Below, one piece after another: positions 1 through 7,300 of a DNA stretch of 9,715 nucleotides (within the stretch, counting starts at the first letter, position 1; each line of letters opens with the position of its first letter). The notes under the pieces were generated by a model that was not told the origin of the DNA, ran no database searches, and saw only the letters and a program-made list of their open reading frames with translations. The stretch lies in the NCBI GenBank assembly GCA_030833025.1, contig JAURHZ010000073.1, positions 1-9,715 of the forward strand, given 5' to 3'. The DNA is from Armatimonadota bacterium. Its GTDB lineage: Bacteria > Armatimonadota > Armatimonadia > Armatimonadales > Armatimonadaceae. The translations under genes and the position numbers were made by a program.

Positions 1-1
1 A

Positions 2-226
2 GACTTCAAAGCGCCAGGATCGGTGACATTTCACGATAAACGCCTTAAGCCAATCGGAGCAGTGGGTGCAACAATCCGCAATGTCGCAGGTAAGACCACT
101 TTAGTTACAAGAGACGATACGCCGTTTCGACATCCCCATGATGCAACTCTCGCGACATCTGGTGACCTCTTCGTCGCGCAGTATGACTCCGGAGATCAGC
201 CACTGCTGAAGCTTGAGCAGGTCTAG
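2..226 (+). CDS. C-terminal end of an NHL-repeat / six-bladed beta-propeller protein (5' partial)
   Basis: The reading frame is open from the left edge, so the gene starts outside the window and only its last 74 residues are seen. A GTG at 23 could be read as a start, but the frame continues upstream of it without a stop and no ribosome-binding site precedes it. The tail contains HPHDATL, then GDLFVAQYDSGDQPLLKLEQV-type sequence. A 'HPHD ... G-[DN]-[LI]-[YF]-V-A-[QE] ... KLE-V' ending is typical of the last blade of NHL-type propellers, where the final strands close the ring. Such proteins are usually secreted or periplasmic and often of unknown substrate. The family call rests on this short tail only. 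The gene ends 2 bp before the stop codon of the oppositely directed alkB-type gene, leaving no room for a separate terminator between them. Confidence 0.6.
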   Translation, partial: DFKAPGSVTFHDKRLKPIGAVGATIRNVAGKTTLVTRDDTPFRHPHDATLATSGDLFVAQYDSGDQPLLKLEQV

Positions 227-228
227 GC

Positions 229-1272
229 TTAATCTCGCATCTCGGCAGGAACACGCTTGTTCATGATGCGAAACCAAAGCGGAGGACACATCGCCAGCAG
301 CATACTTGTCGGATAGCCAAACGGAAGTTGGGGGGCCGCATCCCGGTGCTCGAGGCGTTGATAGGGCTTCCCCGCAACCGCATGGTGGTCGGAATGGCGC
401 GTTAGCTCATAGAGGACAATCCGCCCGATGTGGTGGTTAGAGTTCCATGAATGCCGATCAGTAACACGTTCGAACTTCCCGGATGCGAGCTGTTTTCGTG
501 TGAGACCATAGTGCTCAATGTAGTTAATGGTCTCAAGCAGCAACGCACCAACACCCCCCGCTGCGAGCAAAATCAATGCAGAAGGAAGTCCAAAGAGAAC
601 TATAAGCGACACGCAATAGCCAAGCTCGATGGCTGAGTAGGTAAGCATCCCGTTGATGCCCTTTATCCCCGTTTCACCCCGCCCTCGGATCCGCGCGCTC
701 TCGATTCTCCAAGCGTTGATATAGGTCATTAGCAGTGTTCGGGGCCAAAAGACATACAAGGCCTCCCCGTAGCGTGCCGTACTCGGGTCATTCCGTGTGG
801 CGACGTGTAGGTGATGTCCACGGTTGTGCTCAATATGAAAATGCATGTAGAGGCTGGGAATGAGGAGCATTTTCCCTAGCATCCGCTGTACAGGATTCCC
901 TCGGTGTCCAAGCTCATGGCCAACATTTATTCCATTGGCTCCGAGGAGCACTCCCGTAGACAGGACTAGCCCTGTCATCTCAAATGATGAAAGCGATTGC
1001 TTTGCTGTCAGGTTTCCGAGCATCCAAACTGCTGCGTAAACAATCGGGATGTTGCAATAGAGCAGGATGTCAAACCACTTGTCGGGCAAACGTCGCCCAA
1101 CTAAATCCTTTGTTGCATGTGGTTGGGACTGCCCGAGGATCAGCTCAACCAGAGGAATCACAACAAATGCAAACACAACTCCCGCAAATGTCCACGGGCC
1201 GCGCAAGCTAATGCCAGCAAAGGTACAGATGGGTATCAGGAATGCACCTAAATAGCGGATGTCATGCAACAT
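229..1272 (-). CDS. alkB: AlkB-family alkane 1-monooxygenase (membrane non-haem di-iron hydroxylase)
   Basis: Members of this family hydroxylate the terminal carbon of n-alkanes in the cytoplasmic membrane, taking electrons from a rubredoxin and its reductase. All histidine boxes of the AlkB type are visible in the 347 residues: HELGHR (119-124), EHNRGHH (148-154), the AlkB-typical NYIEHYGL (250-257) and RHSDHH (292-297). HSWNSNH (274-280) lies between the last two, and the conserved tail LPFGY...PPLW follows. Hydrophobic segments lie near residues 6-48, 68-90, 98-118 and 215-250. At 347 residues it is shorter than the roughly 400 of the Pseudomonas GPo1 enzyme, mostly at the N-terminus. The ATG start places the usual RYLGAF..PI..F entry at the N-terminus, but no clear Shine-Dalgarno precedes it, so coupling to upstream translation is possible. 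No rubredoxin, reductase, alcohol dehydrogenase or regulator is present in the window. The family is secure. The substrate (alkane, other hydrocarbon or fatty acyl chain) is inferred. Confidence 0.9.
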   Translation of the reverse strand: MLHDIRYLGAFLIPICTFAGISLRGPWTFAGVVFAFVVIPLVELILGQSQPHATKDLVGRRLPDKWFDILLYCNIPIVYAAVWMLGNLTAKQSLSSFEMTGLVLSTGVLLGANGINVGHELGHRGNPVQRMLGKMLLIPSLYMHFHIEHNRGHHLHVATRNDPSTARYGEALYVFWPRTLLMTYINAWRIESARIRGRGETGIKGINGMLTYSAIELGYCVSLIVLFGLPSALILLAAGGVGALLLETINYIEHYGLTRKQLASGKFERVTDRHSWNSNHHIGRIVLYELTRHSDHHAVAGKPYQRLEHRDAAPQLPFGYPTSMLLAMCPPLWFRIMNKRVPAEMRD

Positions 1273-1313
1273 TGGTGTTGCCGATGAGCATACCTGATAC
1301 CGTCAGATTAGGC

Positions 1314-2000
1314 TTAGTACTTGACTTGCGCACCTGAAATATCGAGGTCAGGTTTTGTAGTCCAGCGCTTGTTCCAGCCGGGCTTTTCGACCTTTGTCCG
1401 TAGCAAAATAGTGTTGTCTGTGTCTAAGTCGGTCGTCCAGACAAAGCTGGCTCCCATGAAGTCATAATCGTAGTAAGGCTTCTTTGGATTTACGCGCTGC
1501 GTTGAATAGACTGTCGCGCTCTCCCACTTACTGTCATCAAAGGTAGGCTGCTCCCAACCGGTTGGAAATGGAACAGTCTTCACTGGGGGGCCACTAGAGA
1601 TCCGTTGCACCTTCCAGGATGCATTGCTCACAGTGCCATCTGAGAATTTCACGACGATGCCGGCATCCCCGACACGATTACCATATTCAAAGCCAGTTTT
1701 CGGATCCGCATTGTCCTTCGCCACAATCGCGATGGTCATTGGGTACTCAGGCAGAATGTCGACTTTGACAACATTGTGTGGAAGGAAGTCAATTGGGTCA
1801 ACGGCGACTAACTTGCCATTGATGTACATCGCAAACCAGTTGTCAGCATAAACAGTAGCCGTGATTGTGTCAGACATTTCAGGCTTGACTACTCCCGGTT
1901 GCGCACTGCGTTGTTGATGAAATGTTTTGCTGTAAACGCCCGCCGACACCATTAACGTAGCACTAACAACGAGGCCTGTTACGACTTTTCGATGATTCAT
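1314..2000 (-). CDS. Secreted protein with a putative galactose-binding-like beta-sandwich; function unknown
   Basis: The 228-residue product begins MNHRKVVTGL followed by a hydrophobic stretch (about 7-22), which looks like a signal peptide or a membrane anchor. Residues 45-125 read like a jelly-roll carbohydrate-binding module: YADNWFAMYINGK (51-63), then DILPEYPMTIAIVAKDN (81-97) and GDAGIVVKFSDG (111-122). The pattern 'aDN-x-F-x-x-Y-x-NGK' followed by 'iaI-x-a-x-d' and 'W...FDDS.W..A' (149-162) is the one I associate with N-terminal beta-sandwich domains of glycosidases and rhamnosidases. No catalytic residues can be named. The ATG overlaps the stop of the YHYH-PEBP gene by 4 bp (ATGA), so translation is probably coupled. 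An AGGAG at 2014-2018 lies 13 bp upstream of the ATG, rather far for a normal ribosome-binding site. The gene is followed after 41 bp by alkB. The fold is an inference from motif reading and the role is unknown. Confidence 0.55.
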   Translation of the reverse strand: MNHRKVVTGLVVSATLMVSAGVYSKTFHQQRSAQPGVVKPEMSDTITATVYADNWFAMYINGKLVAVDPIDFLPHNVVKVDILPEYPMTIAIVAKDNADPKTGFEYGNRVGDAGIVVKFSDGTVSNASWKVQRISSGPPVKTVPFPTGWEQPTFDDSKWESATVYSTQRVNPKKPYYDYDFMGASFVWTTDLDTDNTILLRTKVEKPGWNKRWTTKPDLDISGAQVKY

Positions 2001-3679
2001 TGTGGCTTCTTTTCTCCTACGCCATCCGGGCGGGCATATCCGACTTCGAGAACCGATTTTCCTAGGACAAGACCCTTGATTCCTGTCAGCAAGCTGTCAC
2101 GCGTAAGTCGCTCACCTTCCTTTGGTTTCCAGACTTCCTTGAGAGCATAAACGGTTATGAAATATGATTTGCGACCCGGCCCCTTTGAGCATGGCGGCGC
2201 GTATCCCAAGTTTCGATTAACGGTGTTTGCTCCTACTTGCCCAATACCCATCGCATTTTCCGCTACCTTTGTGATGTTGCCATCAAGTCCTGCGAGTACC
2301 CAGTAAACGTGTGTACTTCCATCCGGTGGGTTGTGGTGCATAACCACGGCATACCCCTTGGTTCCATCTGGAGCGTTGGTCCAAGCAACGGGAGGGGAAA
2401 TGCCCATTCCATCACAGGTGAACTTCGCTGGGAGCATCCCATCTTGTCCAACGACAGGGCTGGTCAGCTTTAGCTTGCTGGCTGGGGCATCTGGTTCAGG
2501 TACAGACCTTGTAACTTGGTCAGTCTGGGGAGGCCGGCCATTCTGGCCCGGCTCCCCCTGACCGCGCTGGTCCCGCTCTCCAGCACGTCCTTGTTGGTCT
2601 CCGCCGGGTCCACCCTGACCTGGACCACGGCGACCACCACCGCCTTGTCCTCCACCGCCTCCACCTTGGCCGCGGCGCCCGCCGCCCTGACCACCGCCTT
2701 GGCCTCCACCGCCACCGCCTTGGCCACGCCGCCCGCCGCCACCCTGACCAGGATCACGCTGTGGTTGGAAATACTCCTTGACACCATTGCCTTGGCCATC
2801 GATGTAGTTAAACAGCCAGCTACCATCGGATTCGACAGAATAATCAACGCGCCGGGTCTCACCACTTACGGTGTAGGTGAGCGAATATGCTCCAGGCTTG
2901 GGTTTCGTAAACCCAGTGATTTTTGCTCCACGCAGGGGAGGTGTGGCCGGTCGAACACCCATCGCACGAGGCTGCGGGTCAACCTGCCCACCTAGCTCGG
3001 TTACCTGACCGTGAAAACCGCCATTGATATACGGATAGCCCCTAGTCGCGTGATAGTGATAGCCCAGTGTCCCGTGACTGTGGCCATTAAACTTATCTAA
3101 GTCCTTTGGAACCGAGCCATCTGCATCCGTAAGCCCATAGAGAGGGTAGCCATCAAGGGCATAACCAACAGGCTTCCCTTTGCCAATCTTCTCTTGAAGA
3201 TGAAGAGGCGCGATGTGGTAATGGTAGTCATCCGCTTGACCCGAATGCCCACCGAACTCATCCAGCTCGCCAGCCAAAAATGTGTCTGTACGGCCATCGT
3301 TCTTGATGGGATTAAAAATCGGAACGCCATTCGCTGCAATTGCAATCGCTCCGCGGAAGAAGTGGTCCTTAGCAGACAATGGGTTTTCAGCGACGACAGG
3401 AGTTAGCGGAAACTGCCACGCATTCGAGCCGGTATAGCGCTGCGGAATCGGGACTTGCTGTTGCCAAGCCGTGATCCCAACCATCAGCCTGTGGTCCGGC
3501 ATGCCATCCGATTCGACAAAGAACTGCGTCTCAGATGCCCGTGTCTTCACACTCGGTGCAAAGGGCTTGAAGACCTCTGCAACAGCATCGGTTTTTGACT
3601 GCGGCTGACCTGCGCGGGATGCCAGCAACGTAATCGGAACCGACATCGCCAAAAGGGTGAAGACAAGTACCTTTTTCAT
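1997..3679 (-). CDS. Secreted YHYH-domain protein with Gly/Arg-rich linker and C-terminal PEBP (YbhB/YbcL-like) domain
   Basis: The start is taken at the ATG at 3679 (MKKVLVFTLLAMS..., a Sec signal peptide ending near residue 21). It has AGGGTG six bases upstream, whereas the GTG at 3688 lies inside that ribosome-binding site. The 560-residue protein has three parts. Residues about 50-300 form a YHYH domain with two YHYH tetrads (152-155 and 207-210), FGGHSG and GYALDGYPLYGL between them. Residues about 310-390 are a low-complexity Gly/Arg/Gln linker with an 18-residue repeat. Residues about 402-553 match a phosphatidylethanolamine-binding protein fold: AKFTCDG, SPPVAW, THVYWVLAGLD, YAPPCSKG and SYFITVYAL. 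The ligand-loop DPDAP of classical PEBPs is replaced by HHNPPD. YHYH domains have no firmly known reaction, though their histidines suggest metal binding. The gene is first in a likely three-gene operon with the beta-sandwich gene (4-bp overlap) and alkB. Domain calls are solid; the biological role is not known. Confidence 0.85.
   Translation of the reverse strand: MKKVLVFTLLAMSVPITLLASRAGQPQSKTDAVAEVFKPFAPSVKTRASETQFFVESDGMPDHRLMVGITAWQQQVPIPQRYTGSNAWQFPLTPVVAENPLSAKDHFFRGAIAIAANGVPIFNPIKNDGRTDTFLAGELDEFGGHSGQADDYHYHIAPLHLQEKIGKGKPVGYALDGYPLYGLTDADGSVPKDLDKFNGHSHGTLGYHYHATRGYPYINGGFHGQVTELGGQVDPQPRAMGVRPATPPLRGAKITGFTKPKPGAYSLTYTVSGETRRVDYSVESDGSWLFNYIDGQGNGVKEYFQPQRDPGQGGGGRRGQGGGGGGQGGGQGGGRRGQGGGGGGQGGGGRRGPGQGGPGGDQQGRAGERDQRGQGEPGQNGRPPQTDQVTRSVPEPDAPASKLKLTSPVVGQDGMLPAKFTCDGMGISPPVAWTNAPDGTKGYAVVMHHNPPDGSTHVYWVLAGLDGNITKVAENAMGIGQVGANTVNRNLGYAPPCSKGPGRKSYFITVYALKEVWKPKEGERLTRDSLLTGIKGLVLGKSVLEVGYARPDGVGEKKPQ
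2562..2755 (-). repeat. Gly/Arg/Gln-rich low-complexity linker with 54-bp near-direct repeat
   Basis: This stretch encodes the linker between the YHYH and PEBP domains. On the + strand, the block starting CTTGGCC at 2665 recurs, with a few mismatches, at 2719, an offset of 54 bp. This corresponds to an 18-residue unit starting RRGQGGGGGGQGGG. Shorter GGQGGG and RRGxG units fill the rest. The local GC is far above that of neighbouring coding sequence. The repeat can be expected to vary in length between strains by slippage or recombination. Long open frames on the + strand and in another - frame here are artefacts of the GC-rich repeat. Confidence 0.85.
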
Positions 3680-3821
3680 ACTTATCACCCTAGCAACTAA
3701 GTATTAAAGATGGATGAAAGTGCTCCTGTTTTCGCTGGAACATTTATCCATCAATTGACTTAGGCAATCCAAGCAGCATTGTAAGCAGTTATCGAGTTTC
3801 CCAGCATCAAATGTTCGTGAC
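3680..3821. other. Intergenic region between the beta-helix gene and the YHYH-PEBP gene
   Basis: This 142-bp AT-richer gap follows the stop of the beta-helix gene and precedes the YHYH-PEBP gene on the same strand. It is long enough to hold a promoter for the YHYH / beta-sandwich / alkB group, so the two leftward groups are probably separate transcription units. I see no convincing -35/-10 pair and no terminator hairpin with a T run. Two imperfectly placed inverted repeats exist: GATGGAT 3709-3715 with ATCCATC 3746-3752, and GAACATTT 3738-3745 with AAATGTTC 3809-3816. Neither is strong. No small gene is visible. Confidence 0.4.
3686..3691 (-). promoter_or_regulatory. Ribosome-binding site AGGGTG of the YHYH-PEBP gene
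   Basis: On the - strand the sequence AGGGTG is followed by six bases and then ATG (3679-3677). It decides between two candidate starts: a GTG at 3688-3686 would lie within this site and so is unlikely to be used. Confidence 0.6.
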
Positions 3822-5813
3822 TTATTTCTCGCGACTGCTTGGCCACGCGCGACGAACTTGAACGGAATAAGGTTTCACATTTCGACGACCAGCTGCATCG
3901 AGCGTAAAGGGCACAAATCCGACCTTGCTCACGGGCGAATCTGCATCGATACGGAAATCATCTTTGGCAACATCCCTGAATCTTGGATTGGCGACAAGGC
4001 TGGATGCATCACCCGGAGGTAGCTTTGGATCAACACCTTTGGTGTTCCAGTAAATGTTCTTACTCACCAGAAAGTTTTTGCCTGGCTCACCAGACCAGTT
4101 TGATCCAAGCAGGGGACCATCCGACCAAATCACCACATTCCGCTCAATCGTGAAGCTCAAATGCGGCTCTGGCCGCGTTCGCATCAGCTGAGCCTCAATA
4201 CCAAATCCAAGAATATTGTTCCTAACGACATTGTCTTTGCCGTAGTGCTGATGAAATGGCGCGCTCGTGGTCCGTACGGCAATATTGTTCTCGGCAACAA
4301 TTCCCGTTGAGCCTTCATCAAAGTAAATGCCCCAGCCACCGTAGTCAACACTCTGGATGTCAGAGATCCAGTTATGATGCAAAACCGTTCCCGGGCTCAC
4401 GCCAAGCGTGTAGATTCCGCCCATGTCGCTTAGTACCGACTGGCCAATATTGGTGATGCGATTCCACGAAATCTCATTATGATGCGCACCGCTTGGCTCA
4501 TATCCCCAGCTCCACCCTGGAGAGATAGCCGTGTAGTAGAAGTCAGTGATGTCGTTATGATCAATCACATTATGATGCGCATGCCCAAGCCAAATGCCGA
4601 CTGCTGCCGGATGAATACGCCCACCATGAGCGATCAGCGTGTCCTGAATCGTGATGCCATGCGTTTGCTCCATCGCATCCGCTCGGTAACTCGTTTCACC
4701 CACCTTGATGCCACCCGCACCGAGGTCGACGAGTTTACACTTGCTGATGCTTACATCCGATGACCCATCCGATACATCAAGGGCCCACGCCCCAGTGTTA
4801 CGCACCTCGACATCATTGATAGTAATCCTATTCGACTCCGTAAATGTCAGGGCTGCCGAGAGGTGGATCTCAGCCTGTGGAAAATTGTCTCCCTTACCGG
4901 GCAATGAATACGCAGTGTGGGCAAATGCAAGATTTTCGAGCGTTAGGTTACGGACATCCTTTGCAATGAGAAGCTGGTCAATCACCGGTGCAACTGCCGT
5001 TACCTTGTTCTGCTTCTCACCGGGCATCGGGATGTAAAGAACCTCTCTTCCTTCCCGGTCAAAGTAAAACTCACCGGGATCGGAGAGCGCTTCCCACACA
5101 TTTTCAATGATGTAGCGCCTGCCTGCGGCGATATTCGCATAGTTCACCGTTCCATGTGTGGCGCCGGCAAGCTGAATCCGGCCCGATTTGCTATCGATTC
5201 CACCGGGCTGCAGGGGCAACTTGGCCATCGTCCATATCTGGAAAATGTTTACCTGAATGTCCGCTTGATTGTGCCACTCTGGATTGAATGTCCCAGCTTG
5301 GGATTGCAAGGCATCATGCCCGGTACCAGTTGGCGGAAGATTTCCCGCAATCGTGTAGGCACCTGACTTTGGTAATCGCGGACGATAGCGCCTAGCGGTT
5401 GCATCTGGTTTTCCATCGCCATGGATGTAAAGCTGCTGAACAGGGGATGCTACTTTCGCCACCCACCAACCATTTTCAACGATACGCCAGCTGGTAATTG
5501 CATTCCCACCGGAGATCACTGGGCGCTTGCCAGCCTCGCCACGCAGCGTCAGGTTACTGTCGGAGCCGTTTAGCCGAATAGGAGCATCCAGAGAATGCGT
5601 GCCTGCCAGCAAAACAACCGTATCGTGTCCCGGATGAGTGCGAGCCGCTTCAAGACCCTGTTGGATGCTGCGAAACGGCTTTGCTTTGGTTCCGATGCCC
5701 GTTGCCCCAGCGCTTGGCGACACAAACCAGACGCGTTCCTCCGCTTTTATGGAATCTGATTGTCCAGCAAAAAACGGCCAAGCGATGAACGCAAGCAAGG
5801 CAACTGGCAACAT
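3822..5813 (-). CDS. Secreted right-handed parallel beta-helix protein, probably polysaccharide-active or -binding
   Basis: The 663-residue product starts with a hydrophobic signal sequence (about 1-18). A common entry module of large extracellular beta-helix proteins follows: WFVSPSAGATGIGTKAKPF (29-47), then SIQQGLEAAR and VVLLAGTHSL. Parallel beta-helix rungs are clearest from about 280 to 540, with repeated 'N-x-[IV]-x-x-N-x-I' turns: HHNVIDHNDI (413-422), HHNEISWNRI (444-453), LHHNWISDI (478-486) and VVRNNILGFG (529-538). Aromatic/Asp-rich loops (SPGWSWGYEP 431-440, GGWGIYFDE 492-500) could form a sugar-binding groove. The end, NPRFRD...DDFRIDADSPVSKVGF, is the usual closing motif of this family. 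Relatives include polysaccharide lyases, epimerases and glycosidases, but I cannot identify a catalytic set, so no reaction is assigned. The ATG is preceded by AGGGGA with a six-base spacer. It lies 10 bp after the TlpA-like gene, so the pair is co-transcribed. Confidence 0.85.
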   Translation of the reverse strand: MLPVALLAFIAWPFFAGQSDSIKAEERVWFVSPSAGATGIGTKAKPFRSIQQGLEAARTHPGHDTVVLLAGTHSLDAPIRLNGSDSNLTLRGEAGKRPVISGGNAITSWRIVENGWWVAKVASPVQQLYIHGDGKPDATARRYRPRLPKSGAYTIAGNLPPTGTGHDALQSQAGTFNPEWHNQADIQVNIFQIWTMAKLPLQPGGIDSKSGRIQLAGATHGTVNYANIAAGRRYIIENVWEALSDPGEFYFDREGREVLYIPMPGEKQNKVTAVAPVIDQLLIAKDVRNLTLENLAFAHTAYSLPGKGDNFPQAEIHLSAALTFTESNRITINDVEVRNTGAWALDVSDGSSDVSISKCKLVDLGAGGIKVGETSYRADAMEQTHGITIQDTLIAHGGRIHPAAVGIWLGHAHHNVIDHNDITDFYYTAISPGWSWGYEPSGAHHNEISWNRITNIGQSVLSDMGGIYTLGVSPGTVLHHNWISDIQSVDYGGWGIYFDEGSTGIVAENNIAVRTTSAPFHQHYGKDNVVRNNILGFGIEAQLMRTRPEPHLSFTIERNVVIWSDGPLLGSNWSGEPGKNFLVSKNIYWNTKGVDPKLPPGDASSLVANPRFRDVAKDDFRIDADSPVSKVGFVPFTLDAAGRRNVKPYSVQVRRAWPSSREK

Positions 5814-5819
5814 GGCTTT

Positions 5820-5825
5820 TCCCCT
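5820..5825 (-). promoter_or_regulatory. Ribosome-binding site AGGGGA overlapping the upstream stop codon
   Basis: On the - strand AGGGGA covers the last two bases of the TAG (5826-5824) that ends the TlpA-like gene and precedes the beta-helix ATG (5813) by six bases. Ribosomes ending the first gene finish on the start site of the second, which favours translational coupling. Confidence 0.6.
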
Positions 5826-7119
5826 ACTTCAGAAGCTTCTTGACGGTATCTTCGATGCGGGTGTCGTTCTCTTTATAGCCAACCCAAGATGCCGCGACAT
5901 TGCCATTCGCATCGATGATGTAAGTAGTCGGTATCCCGGAGACTTGATACAGCTTCTTCGCGATGGAATTGGCATTGTTTTGTGCCGCGGGATCAAACAC
6001 AAATGGCAATGTGTACTTGCCACTATTTGCAGGTACCCACTTCTTGTAGGCATCCTCTTCATCCCACACGCAGACCGCCAGCACGGTCACTTTGTCGCTA
6101 TTCTTGTTCGCCTTCCAGAATTCTTCTAGGTGCGGCATCGCCATCATGCACGGACCACACCAAGTCGCCCAAAAGTCAAGGACAACGACCTTGCCCTTGA
6201 AGTCCGAAAGCTTACCTTTCGTGCCATCGATACGGACAAATGTGAAATCAGGTGCAGGCGAGCCATCCGCGAGAAGGGGAGGACGCGGGGCAGCCTTTGG
6301 TAAACCAACAACCTGAGCTGGCTCCGTCGTTGGAGTCAATTTCAGACTTCTGCCATCCGTTGAAAACGATGACTGATACACACCATTGCCCAGCGGAACT
6401 GGCTTCATAAAATCGGCACGATTACGGCCATCTGCTTTGAGGTATCCCCAAATCGGAGTGTCTGGCCCCGTCGGCGTACGCGTGAAAATGTGCTCGCCCG
6501 TGGCATCCTGAATGACCAGCTTTTCCTTGACATTATTGATCGTGACATCGCCAATGTATGCGCCAGGGTCGTAATACTGCACCCCAGGGCTACCTTCATA
6601 CTTGTAGAAAGAAAGGGATGTCATTGTCGAGTGTGACTCTGACTTGGGTGTCCCATACGAAACGCGGACCTTTGTACAATCCCCAGACGCATAGGCCTTT
6701 TTGGTTTGATTGCGAAGGTCATCGACCTGCTTACGCTCGGTAAAGACATCCCCGCCATCATCGGTTAGGTCGCCGTTTGCATTCGCATCGAAATACAGTT
6801 TCCACTCGCTATCCGAGATGGCATCTAGGGCAACGCTATGCAATGCCCGTGGACCATTTCCGATACGAAGCGTTCCATACTGCACTTTGCCCTTGTACGC
6901 AGGCTCCTTGTTTATCAGGAAAGGCTTGTCGGATGAGAGGGGATTAGCCATCGGGCGGTAGCCGAGCTTGTACGTCGCCGATGCTTTGGCGTCGTATTTC
7001 AACTGCACACTCAGTGTGTCATCGAGGGGGGGCTTTCGCGTTTCGCTGTGGTGCAAAGTGCTGCCGGACAAGACGATGCTCGAAAAAGTAACTGCCAAAA
7101 TGCTACCGATGATGTTCAT
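5824..7119 (-). CDS. TlpA-like thioredoxin-fold protein with large N-terminal extension, exported or membrane-anchored
   Basis: The 431-residue product has an N-terminal hydrophobic segment (about 3-20) that should send it to the periplasm or anchor it to the membrane. The C-terminal third (about 285-431) is a TlpA/ResA-type thioredoxin fold: GSPAPDFTF, LSDFKGKVVVLDFWATWCGPC with catalytic cysteines 321 and 324, and the cis-proline motif SGIPTTYIID (P397). Such domains reduce or rearrange disulfides of secreted proteins or of apocytochrome c. Residues about 35-265 form a separate domain containing a Ca-loop-like DANANGDLTDDGGD (111-124); I cannot place its family firmly. Extensions of this kind before a TlpA domain are common in environmental bacteria and usually of unknown role. 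Start ATG with GGAG about 10 bases upstream. It is the first gene of a pair with the beta-helix protein. It lies divergent from the acyltransferase gene. The redox domain is certain; the client protein is unknown. Confidence 0.88.
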   Translation of the reverse strand: MNIIGSILAVTFSSIVLSGSTLHHSETRKPPLDDTLSVQLKYDAKASATYKLGYRPMANPLSSDKPFLINKEPAYKGKVQYGTLRIGNGPRALHSVALDAISDSEWKLYFDANANGDLTDDGGDVFTERKQVDDLRNQTKKAYASGDCTKVRVSYGTPKSESHSTMTSLSFYKYEGSPGVQYYDPGAYIGDVTINNVKEKLVIQDATGEHIFTRTPTGPDTPIWGYLKADGRNRADFMKPVPLGNGVYQSSFSTDGRSLKLTPTTEPAQVVGLPKAAPRPPLLADGSPAPDFTFVRIDGTKGKLSDFKGKVVVLDFWATWCGPCMMAMPHLEEFWKANKNSDKVTVLAVCVWDEEDAYKKWVPANSGKYTLPFVFDPAAQNNANSIAKKLYQVSGIPTTYIIDANGNVAASWVGYKENDTRIEDTVKKLLK

Positions 7120-7254
7120 GCTCTCAGCTCCATGATGCCTGATAAATCCACCTGTATTCTATCTGGCACGGACCAACCGCGTCCGTCGCGCAAGCGCCAA
7201 ACGAATATGTCAATATTACGTACCGCATTACAAAGCACGCAAAAATGCTAGGAA

Positions 7255-7268
7255 TTCACTTAAGTGAA
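7255..7268. promoter_or_regulatory. Perfect 14-bp palindrome TTCACTTAAGTGAA, candidate operator
   Basis: The two 7-bp half-sites TTCACTT / AAGTGAA are exact reverse complements with no spacer. It lies 136 bp upstream of the TlpA-like start and 109 bp upstream of the acyltransferase start, a natural place for a dimeric regulator that controls either or both genes. By a simple count (1 in 4^7 per position), such a palindrome is expected by chance about 0.02 times in this gap, but about 0.6 times in the whole window. No regulator gene is present in the window. I do not recognise the sequence as a known operator. Confidence 0.35.
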
Positions 7269-7300
7269 ACCTTGTTGCGTAATAAGACAAGAGTCGGTAC

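Noticed and set aside
2470..2995. Long open frames on both strands across the Gly-rich region (- strand 2470-2865 and + strand 2516-2995)
   Set aside because: Their Ala/Val- or Ala/Thr-rich low-complexity products are frame-shifted readings of the GC-rich linker repeat; the YHYH-PEBP frame has clear domains on both sides.
3709..3816. Inverted repeats GATGGAT/ATCCATC and GAACATTT/AAATGTTC in the gap before the YHYH-PEBP gene
   Set aside because: Short arms with wide spacing (30 and 63 bp); pairs of 7-8 bp are expected at an appreciable rate by chance in a gap of this size, and there is no T run for a terminator.
5638..6200. Open frames on the + strand opposite the TlpA-like gene (up to 163 residues)
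   Set aside because: No domain, no ribosome-binding site, and the opposite strand carries an unmistakable thioredoxin fold with WCGPC.
7208..7213. TTGACA on the - strand as a -35 box for the TlpA-like gene
   Set aside because: No -10-like hexamer at 16-18 bp; the downstream stretch is GC-rich.
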